DNA of 6,697 nt, taken from Nitratifractor sp. (GTDB taxonomy: Bacteria > Campylobacterota > Campylobacteria > Campylobacterales > Sulfurovaceae). The stretch spans positions 1 through 6,697 of the forward strand of contig WFYP01000197.1 of NCBI GenBank assembly GCA_015490055.1. The letters run 5' to 3'. The translations under genes and the position numbers were made by a program. Shown piece by piece: positions 1 through 4,859 of this stretch. Each line of letters opens with the position of its first letter. Positions within the stretch are counted from its first letter, which is position 1. Below the pieces are notes generated by a model. It had not been told where the DNA came from. It searched no databases and saw only the letters and a list, made by a program, of their open reading frames with translations.

Positions 1-1888
1 TACAGATACAAATGGTAACTATAAATTCTGTCACTTAAAACCAGCTATTGATTATAAGATTATCTTTACTAAACCAAAAGGTTACTATGTAACAGATAAA
101 GATACTGATAACAATAGCAAAGATACTAACGATAGTGATATAGATGAAAATAGCGAAATTATTGTAAATAAACCAGTAGTAGATAATATGACTTTAGATG
201 CTGGATACTTTAAGCCAGCTTGTATAGGTGATTATGTTTGGGAAGATAAAAACGGTAACGGTATTCAAGATTCTAACGAAGCTGGATTAGATGGTGTAAC
301 TGTAGAGTTGTTAGAGAATAACAGTACAGATATTACAGATGTAGATGGTAAGAAAGTTACTGCTATTACAACAGCTAATGGTGGTAAGTATCACTTTGCT
401 TGTAAATTAAAACCAGGAAAGTATAGCTTAAGATTTACAACACCAGATGGTTACTACTTTACTAAAAAAGATGTACCATCATCAACAGATAGCAATGATA
501 GTGATGTAGAGCAATTTAAAGCAAAAGTTGGAACAACTGAAATAACAGAATTAACAAGTGGCGAAGATGACTTAACTTGGGATGCTGGGGTATTTAAACC
601 AGCTTGTATTGGTGATAGAATTTGGGATGACTTAAATGCTAATGGTATCCAAGACGAAGGTGAAGTTGCACCAATGGATGAGAATAACAATACAGTTCCT
701 GTTAATGTAACGCTAGAAACAGTAGCAAGTGGTTACGATAAAGATTTAGATGGTAACGCATTAAATACAACTATTGAAGATAGTGGAGAGTATAAGTTCT
801 GTAAATTGGTTCCAGGAACTTATAAAGTTAAGGTAACAGTTCCAGCAAATTGGTATGTAACTAGAAGAGATAAAGGTGATGACGATAGTAAAGATAGCGA
901 TATGGGAGCATTCTTAGATACTAACAAAGATGTTACAATGCCAAGCGAAGAGTTAGAGAGTGGCGAGAATAATATGACATTTGATGGCGGTATGTTTAAG
1001 CCAAGTTGTTTAGGAAGTATGGTTTGGGAAGATAAAAATGCAAATGGTATTAAAGACGATGGAGAGCCAGGTATTAAAGATGTAAATGTAACTCTCTTAC
1101 CTTATGAAGATGATTATGGATATGAGAATAATATGACTGTAGAGAGACAAGCATTCCAAACTATTCAAACAGATGCAGATGGAAAATATCAATTCTGTGG
1201 TTTAATTCCTGGTAAATATAGAGTAATGTTCGAAGCTCCAGCAAATGCAGATGGAACACCAAGATTTACAACAGGACAAAACCAAGGAAGCGACGATAAA
1301 GATAGTGATGCCCAAGAGTATAAAGATGGTAAAGTAATTACAGCACCTATAAGCGTAAATAGCAGGGTAAATAACCAGACAGTATTTGCCGGTTATGTAA
1401 AAGAGTTATGTTTAGGTGATTATGTATGGTATGATAAAAATTTAAATGGCATTAAAGATACAAATGAAGCAGGAGTTGTAGGGATTAAAGTTCATTTAAC
1501 ATATGCAGATGGTACTGTTGTAACAGATGTTAATGGAAATACCGTTAATGTAACTAAAACAAATGCTAAAGGCAAATATAGTTTCTGTCACTTAAAACCT
1601 GGAAAAGATTATAAAATTAAATTTGATGTACCAGAAAGTTATCACCCAACTTTACAAAATAGAGGTGGAGATACTCAAGATTCTGATGCAAACGATAATG
1701 GTGTAATAGTGGTTAAAAAAGCAGTAAAAGATGATTATAGTAATGATTTAGGTATCTATTGTGATTGTGATGATTATAAAGTTCATCCTAAAAATCATAA
1801 AGAACTTAAAGCACCTGCATTAGGTCTCTTTGGATTATTTATTATGATATTCTCACTATTTGCTTTTGTTAGAAAAGAAGAAAATTAA
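1..1888 (+). CDS. SdrD-B-like repeat surface protein, C-terminal part (5' end outside window)
   Basis: The reading frame is open from base 2 to the TAA at 1886-1888, so the visible 628 residues are the C-terminal part of a longer protein; the ATG at 188 is internal to a repeat. Below, residue 1 is that Met. One partial and four complete repeats follow the SdrD-B/Cna-B pattern: [ILC]GDxVWxDxNxNGIxD..E, then YxFCxLxPGxY, a DSD acidic motif and DxGxFKP. The DxNxNGIxDxxE loop looks calcium-binding, as known for SdrD B repeats. All ten cysteines lie at one of two fixed repeat positions or in a CDC motif (525-527) after the last repeat. The C-terminus (about 542-566) is a Pro/Ala-led hydrophobic helix ending in RKEEN, resembling a membrane anchor or sorting tail but without LPXTG. 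The likely role is a secreted, surface-held stalk or adhesin. The family call is firm; the function is inferred. Signal peptide and N-terminal domains cannot be seen. Confidence 0.88.
   Translation, partial: TDTNGNYKFCHLKPAIDYKIIFTKPKGYYVTDKDTDNNSKDTNDSDIDENSEIIVNKPVVDNMTLDAGYFKPACIGDYVWEDKNGNGIQDSNEAGLDGVTVELLENNSTDITDVDGKKVTAITTANGGKYHFACKLKPGKYSLRFTTPDGYYFTKKDVPSSTDSNDSDVEQFKAKVGTTEITELTSGEDDLTWDAGVFKPACIGDRIWDDLNANGIQDEGEVAPMDENNNTVPVNVTLETVASGYDKDLDGNALNTTIEDSGEYKFCKLVPGTYKVKVTVPANWYVTRRDKGDDDSKDSDMGAFLDTNKDVTMPSEELESGENNMTFDGGMFKPSCLGSMVWEDKNANGIKDDGEPGIKDVNVTLLPYEDDYGYENNMTVERQAFQTIQTDADGKYQFCGLIPGKYRVMFEAPANADGTPRFTTGQNQGSDDKDSDAQEYKDGKVITAPISVNSRVNNQTVFAGYVKELCLGDYVWYDKNLNGIKDTNEAGVVGIKVHLTYADGTVVTDVNGNTVNVTKTNAKGKYSFCHLKPGKDYKIKFDVPESYHPTLQNRGGDTQDSDANDNGVIVVKKAVKDDYSNDLGIYCDCDDYKVHPKNHKELKAPALGLFGLFIMIFSLFAFVRKEEN
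2..1756 (+). repeat. Tandem SdrD-B-like domain repeats (partial unit plus four full units)
   Basis: Protein-level tandem repeats lie inside the surface-protein gene. The units are about 2-217 (partial), 218-601 (128 codons), 602-1003 (134), 1004-1405 (134) and 1406-about 1756 (about 117). Every full unit starts with a Cys followed by [IL]G and carries a second Cys 59-65 residues later in YxFC. The unit at 218 has an extra Ala before the second Cys (FAC instead of FC). DNA identity between units is only partial, apart from a shared 17-nt block (TTCTGTCACTTAAAACC) at 26-42 and 1583-1599, so the array is old rather than freshly expanded. Confidence 0.85.
1811..1885 (+). other. C-terminal hydrophobic anchor or sorting-like tail of the repeat protein
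   Basis: These codons encode A-P-A-L-G-L-F-G-L-F followed by about ten more hydrophobic residues and then the short charged end RKEEN. The layout of small/Pro motif, single membrane span and basic residues at the extreme C-terminus is that of substrates of sortases, exosortases (PEP-CTERM, IPTL-CTERM) or rhombosortase. None of their signature motifs is exactly present. It may simply be a membrane anchor. No sorting enzyme is encoded in this window. Confidence 0.5.
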
Positions 1889-1898
1889 TTTTAATAAT

Positions 1899-1926
1899 AA
1901 GAGAGCAAAAACTTTTTTGTTCTCTT
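1899..1926 (+). terminator. Hairpin just after the surface-protein gene, possible terminator
   Basis: The arm AAGAGAGCAAAA (1899-1910) pairs with TTTTGTTCTCTT (1915-1926) across a 4-nt loop, giving a 12-bp stem with one G-U pair, 10 nt after the stop codon. The T-run lies inside the 3' arm instead of after it, and the stem is followed by AAAA, so it is not a textbook rho-independent terminator. It may end or protect the mRNA 3' end. Confidence 0.45.
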
Positions 1927-1930
1927 AAAA

Positions 1931-1966
1931 TTAGATACATTATAAAAAAAATAATAATGTATCTAA
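1931..1966. repeat. Perfect 13-bp inverted repeat with A-rich loop
   Basis: TTAGATACATTAT (1931-1943) is the exact reverse complement of ATAATGTATCTAA (1954-1966), separated by a 10-nt loop of A and T. It stands 4 nt after the first hairpin and about 55 nt before the -35 region of the next gene. No T-tract follows on either strand. It could be a second, U-poor terminator hairpin or a protein-binding palindrome. Confidence 0.6.
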
Positions 1967-2021
1967 TATGTAGCACTATCCTAAAATACTAATATATAAA
2001 TTTTAAATATTCCATTTTATC

Positions 2022-2050
2022 TTATCAATTTAAGAAAATATTGTTATAAT
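2022..2050 (+). promoter_or_regulatory. Promoter of the CAP-domain gene
   Basis: A perfect -10 TATAAT at 2045-2050 carries the extended TGn (TGT, 2042-2044). A -35-like TTATCA (2022-2027, 4 of 6 to consensus) is spaced by 17 bp. Transcription would start near 2057, giving a leader of about 20 nt that contains the ribosome binding site AAGGA (2069-2073). Confidence 0.75.
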
Positions 2051-2077
2051 AACTGTAAAAAATATGTGAAGGAAATT

Positions 2078-2686
2078 ATGAAACAGATAATAAAAATTTT
2101 ACTTGCATCCTCTACTGCTCTATTTATAACTGTTGGTTGTGGTGGCGGTAGTAGTCTTGTTGATTACGATAGCATATCGCAAGATGATATCTCTCCGGCA
2201 CCTTCAAATGCACCAAAATTAACTGATACTCAAAAAAATGAGTATTTAAAAGCTATAAATGATGCAAGAGCAGTTGCAAGAGATTGTGGAGAGTATGGTC
2301 ATATGGATGCAGTACCACCTCTAAAGTGGAATGATGCACTCTATAAAGCTGCATACGAGCACACATACGATATGGCAGAACAAAACTACTTAGGGCATAC
2401 AGGCTCTGGCGAATCAACAGATAAGACGGGTGCAGATTTAAATAAAAAGAGTTTATTTTATGAAAGAATAGCGCATAATGGATATAAATATCAAGCATCT
2501 GGAGAGAATGTTGCTGGAGGATATCGTACTACAGCAGATGTTATGAAAGGTTGGCTTGAAAGCCCTGGACATTGCAAAAATATTATGAGTCCAGATTTTA
2601 CAGAAGTTGGAATGGCATTTGTTCAAAAAAGCGGTACCAAATATACTTATTACTGGACACAAGATTTTGGTACACCAAGACAATAA
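2078..2686 (+). CDS. CAP/SCP-domain (YkwD-like) lipoprotein
   Basis: This is a 202-residue protein. I chose the ATG at 2078 because AAGGA (2069-2073) lies just upstream and because it gives a clean signal peptide (MKQIIKILL...FITVGC). An in-frame GTG at 2066 would add four residues and destroy that spacing. Cys21 followed by GGGSS fits a lipidated N-terminus and flexible linker. The CAP (PF00188) domain spans about 48-202: LxWNDAL, the cavity residues His107 (LGHTG), Glu143 (SGENVAGGY) and His165 (SPGHCKNIM), and the closing YYWTQDFG strand. Cys70 and Cys166 could form a disulfide. Bacterial CAP proteins are envelope or secreted proteins of mostly unsettled function; some bind lipids or ligands. 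It lies downstream of the repeat protein on the same strand but has its own promoter. Its last 37 bp overlap the opposing flavoprotein gene. Confidence 0.9.
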   Translation: MKQIIKILLASSTALFITVGCGGGSSLVDYDSISQDDISPAPSNAPKLTDTQKNEYLKAINDARAVARDCGEYGHMDAVPPLKWNDALYKAAYEHTYDMAEQNYLGHTGSGESTDKTGADLNKKSLFYERIAHNGYKYQASGENVAGGYRTTADVMKGWLESPGHCKNIMSPDFTEVGMAFVQKSGTKYTYYWTQDFGTPRQ

Positions 2687-3873
2687 GAAGAGCATAAAAC
2701 AGCACTACTCCACGCAAAGTGGAAGTTGTAGCCTCCTCTATCGCCTACTGTATCTATAACTTCTCCTATAAAATACAGATTTTTCTCTTTTTTGCTTTGC
2801 ATAGTTTTGCTATCTATTTCTCTACTATCAACCCCACCATATGCTACTTCTGCATATTTAAACTCTCTACTTCCACTAATTTCTATTCTATAATTTTTAA
2901 AGTGTTCAACTATCTCTTTTAGTAATTTACTATTTAATTTTGCTTCGCTCTTTTCATCTAGCTTTAACTCTTTGAGTAAATACTCCGATAGTTTGCTGTT
3001 TATTATTGCCCCAAGCCATAGCTGTAGTTTTAAATCTCTCTTTTTATCGATTCTGCTTTTTAAATACTCTAGCAGTGTTTGTTTGGAGTAGTCGCTAAAG
3101 AAATCTACGATTATATGGCATCTATTTTTTTCTAAAGCTAAATTTGCTTTTAAGCTTAAATCTAAAATGCTCAAGCCACTAACGCCATATTTTGCAAACA
3201 AAAAATCGCCTATTTGGCTAGATAGCTCTTTGTCGTTGCTAAAGAGTCTAACTTTTGCTTTTACCTTTACGCCAGCTAAGCTTTTACAAATTGGGTGAGA
3301 ACTAATTAGTGGAACAAGTGCAGGAATTTGAGGTATTATGGTATGGTTAAAGTTTTTAGCAATCTCTAAACCACTGCTGTTGCCTCCCAGTTGTGGGGCG
3401 GCTTGGCTACCGGTTGCTATAATTAAATTGTTCGCTTTTATGGTGCTATTATTAAAGCTTACTTCAAAACCTCTTTTTATATTTAACTCTTTAACTTCAT
3501 AGAATTTGGATATATTTAATCTATCAATTTCGGCTTCTAAAAGTTCTAGTACAATACTTGCTTGCATCGATTTTGGATACATTTTACCATCATCTTTTGT
3601 TACTATCTCTAAGCCTAGAGTGTTAAAAAACTCTACAATTTGAGCAGGTTTAACTTTTACTATCTCTTCTATTAATTTGCTGTTTTTGCCATAAAAGTTT
3701 TTTGTACTAACATTGGCATTGGCGATATTACAGTGCCCATTACCACTTGCTAAGATTTTTTTGCCACCTCTCTTTTGGGCTTCGATAATAGCTACACTTT
3801 TGCCACCTCTTGCTAAATTTATCGCACAAACTAAGCCGCTAGCCCCTGCACCGATTATAATAGCATCATACAT
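2650..3873 (-). CDS. HI0933-family (YhiN/BaiN-like) FAD-dependent oxidoreductase
   Basis: This is a 407-residue flavoprotein, the usual size for the family. An N-terminal Rossmann FAD site GAGASG (8-13) is followed by the family block GKKILASGNGHCNIAN (37-52), MYPKS (98-102), LIIATGS (150-156), the FAKYGVSG loop (226-233) equivalent to the common FTHxGxSGP, and the C-terminal AEVAYGGV (341-348) ... FIGEVIDTVGDRGGYNFHFAW (368-388) that closes on the flavin. The physiological substrate of most members is unknown; the name BaiN comes from a gut bile-acid pathway and should not be transferred here. The start ATG is preceded by AAGAGG (3878-3883). The residues after AWSSA (392-407) are a non-conserved tail, and its last 11 codons run antisense into the end of the CAP gene. 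The gene is divergent from the YigZ gene. A -10-like TACAAT (3905-3910) or TAAAAT (3893-3898) on this strand could serve as its promoter, with low confidence. Confidence 0.92.
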   Translation of the reverse strand: MYDAIIIGAGASGLVCAINLARGGKSVAIIEAQKRGGKKILASGNGHCNIANANVSTKNFYGKNSKLIEEIVKVKPAQIVEFFNTLGLEIVTKDDGKMYPKSMQASIVLELLEAEIDRLNISKFYEVKELNIKRGFEVSFNNSTIKANNLIIATGSQAAPQLGGNSSGLEIAKNFNHTIIPQIPALVPLISSHPICKSLAGVKVKAKVRLFSNDKELSSQIGDFLFAKYGVSGLSILDLSLKANLALEKNRCHIIVDFFSDYSKQTLLEYLKSRIDKKRDLKLQLWLGAIINSKLSEYLLKELKLDEKSEAKLNSKLLKEIVEHFKNYRIEISGSREFKYAEVAYGGVDSREIDSKTMQSKKEKNLYFIGEVIDTVGDRGGYNFHFAWSSAVLCSSYCLGVPKSCVQ

Positions 3874-3885
3874 TTTGCCTCTTTA

Positions 3886-3894
3886 TGTTATTAT
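3886..3894 (+). promoter_or_regulatory. Extended -10 of the YigZ-family gene, predicting a leaderless mRNA
   Basis: TGTTATTAT (TGn plus TATTAT, 5 of 6) ends 6 nt before the ATG at 3901, so the expected start of transcription falls on or next to the A of the start codon. No Shine-Dalgarno sequence precedes the ATG. The box lies inside the 27-bp gap to the divergent flavoprotein gene and touches that gene's ribosome binding site (3878-3883). No convincing -35 is seen. Confidence 0.5.
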
Positions 3895-3900
3895 TTTACT

Positions 3901-4470
3901 ATGAATTGTATCGTAAATGAATTTAATACTACTATTGAAGTAAAAAAGTCTAAATTTTTATCGTTTTTAGTGCCAATAGCTAGATTTAAAACTTTGCAAG
4001 CCAAACTAAAAGAGCAACACCCTAAAGCTAGCCATATTGTCTATGCATACCGAGAGTTAAACGAGCATAAACAAGTGGTAGAAAACAGTAGCGACGATGG
4101 CGAACCAAAAGGTGCAGCCGGTGTACCAACCTTAAATGCAATGCGTGGGGCAGAATTAATTAATTGTGCCATATTAACAGTACGATATTTTGGTGGTATA
4201 AAGCTAGGAGTTGGCGGAATGGCTAGAGCCTATGGAGCAGCTGCAAACGAAGTAATAAACAGTGCCACTCTGCAAGAGTATAAAGAGTTAATTCCCTACA
4301 CTATAGAAGCCAACTATAATCAGCAACGCCAAATAGAGTACAACTTAAAAGAGTTAAAAATCGAGAACATAGAGCGAGAGTTTTTAAGCGACAGAGTTTT
4401 GTATAAACTGCAAACTACGCAAGATAAAGTGGATTGGTTGATGGCTAATGGTTGGTGTGTGGGTGCTTGA
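3901..4470 (+). CDS. YigZ/IMPACT family protein (UPF0029)
   Basis: This is a 189-residue protein with the UPF0029 N-terminal domain (about 1-112): KKSKFLSFL (15-23), AxHIVYAYR (43-51), the hallmark SDDGEPKGAAGVP (64-76), VRYFGGIKLGVGGMARAYG (94-112). The remaining 127-189 correspond to the less conserved ferredoxin-like C-terminal domain (DUF1949 type), ending GWCVGA. Eukaryotic IMPACT regulates the eIF2-alpha kinase GCN2. The bacterial proteins are thought to bind nucleic acid or the ribosome, but their job is not established. The N-terminus matches the family without extension, so ATG 3901 is probably correct even though no ribosome binding site precedes it. It is divergent from the flavoprotein gene across 27 bp and is followed by a REPIN-like repeat, so it appears monocistronic. 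Confidence 0.92.
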   Translation: MNCIVNEFNTTIEVKKSKFLSFLVPIARFKTLQAKLKEQHPKASHIVYAYRELNEHKQVVENSSDDGEPKGAAGVPTLNAMRGAELINCAILTVRYFGGIKLGVGGMARAYGAAANEVINSATLQEYKELIPYTIEANYNQQRQIEYNLKELKIENIEREFLSDRVLYKLQTTQDKVDWLMANGWCVGA

Positions 4471-4488
4471 TTGTTAGAGTTGGCATGG

Positions 4489-4608
4489 CTGTAGGGGACG
4501 ACCTGTGTGTCGTCCCGCTAGCTAAAATAGCCAGAAAAATTTATAGATTTTAGGATATTTTTACAGTAATTTGGGCTAATGGGCAGACACACAGGTCTGC
4601 CCCTACAG
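4489..4608. repeat. REPIN/BIME-like element: two GTAG-tagged palindromes in inverted orientation
   Basis: Left copy: GTAG (4491-4494), stem GGGACGAC (4495-4502), loop CTGTGT, stem GTCGTCCC (4509-4516). Right copy, read on the minus strand: GTAG (4606-4603), stem GGGCAGAC (4602-4595), loop CTGTGT (4594-4589), stem GTCTGCCC (4588-4581). Each stem is a perfect 8 bp. Between the copies 24 of 28 bases match, and the four differences are two compensated base pairs. Weaker similarity extends about 15 nt past each hairpin (xxTAGCxxAAATxxC). A GTAG tetranucleotide 5' of a palindrome, with paired inverted copies, is the known form of REP sequences mobilised by RAYT (TnpA-REP) transposases. No such transposase gene is in the window. 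The arms are GC-rich in an AT-rich setting. Confidence 0.75.
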
Positions 4609-4631
4609 TTGGTTATTATTTTATCTCTTTT

Positions 4632-4640
4632 TGATATAAT
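4632..4640 (+). promoter_or_regulatory. Extended -10 promoter of the DUF2892-purM operon
   Basis: TGATATAAT (TGn at 4632-4634, TATAAT at 4635-4640) predicts a start near 4647, leaving a leader of about 15 nt with AAGGAG (4651-4656) before the ATG at 4662. There is no good -35; the -35 position falls about 4-9 nt beyond the outer end of the REPIN-like element. Confidence 0.72.
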
Positions 4641-4661
4641 TGCACTAAATAAGGAGTATCG

Positions 4662-4859
4662 ATGTGTGCAGATAGAATGAGAAGTATTATTATTGCTATA
4701 ATCATTGGGCTTGCTATGGGTGCAACTGCTACAAATATGCAACTAGCGTTTATAATGATGCTAGCGGTTTTAGTAGCACTTTTAGTAGATGGTTTTTTAG
4801 GTTTTTGCCCAATTAGAGCGGTTTTACAAAATATTTTGCCAAAATGTGAGGATAGATAA
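4662..4859 (+). CDS. DUF2892 (YgaP transmembrane-domain-like) small inner membrane protein
   Basis: This is a 65-residue protein with two predicted membrane helices (about 8-24 and 28-43). The N-terminal DRMRSIIIAIIIGLAMG and the C-terminal GFLGFCPIRAVLQNI (44-58) match the DUF2892/PF11127 pattern (DRxxRxxxG ... TGxxGxCPxYxxLG). In other bacteria the domain stands alone or is fused to a rhodanese, as in E. coli YgaP. Its role is unknown, although the conserved Cys in the CP motif (Cys49 here) hints at sulfur or redox chemistry. Cys2 and Cys62 lie near the two ends. The start is set by AAGGAG five bases upstream. Its TAA shares one base with the purM ATG (TAATG), so the two are probably translationally coupled. 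Confidence 0.82.
   Translation: MCADRMRSIIIAIIIGLAMGATATNMQLAFIMMLAVLVALLVDGFLGFCPIRAVLQNILPKCEDR

Noticed and set aside
188..190. ATG at 188 as start of the repeat protein
   Set aside because: The frame is open to base 2 with recognisable repeat sequence upstream, and the ATG falls inside the DNMTLDAG strand of a repeat.
1899..2044. Further AT-rich partial palindromes around 1991-2011 and at 6362-6371
   Set aside because: Runs of A and T produce such matches by chance in AT-rich spacers; no GC support or clear function.
2066..2077. GTG at 2066 as start of the CAP gene
   Set aside because: It would consume the ribosome binding site AAGGA that sits correctly before ATG 2078, has no ribosome site of its own, and adds MKEI in front of a good signal peptide.
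2705..2731. CTAC/TCCAC...GTGGA/GTAG hairpin after the CAP gene as a terminator
   Set aside because: It lies in the conserved coding region of the flavoprotein (AWSSA), has no T-tract, and the stem is short with an internal loop.
4489..4608. Inverted hairpins as a CRISPR fragment or ordinary terminators
   Set aside because: Only two copies, inverted rather than direct, with no spacer series; neither hairpin is followed by a T-run. The GTAG tag and inversion fit a REPIN better.
4471..4661. Small gene or RNA gene in the yigZ-DUF2892 spacer
   Set aside because: Any plus- or minus-strand open frame crosses the REPIN palindromes and lacks a ribosome site; nothing resembles tRNA or a known small RNA.
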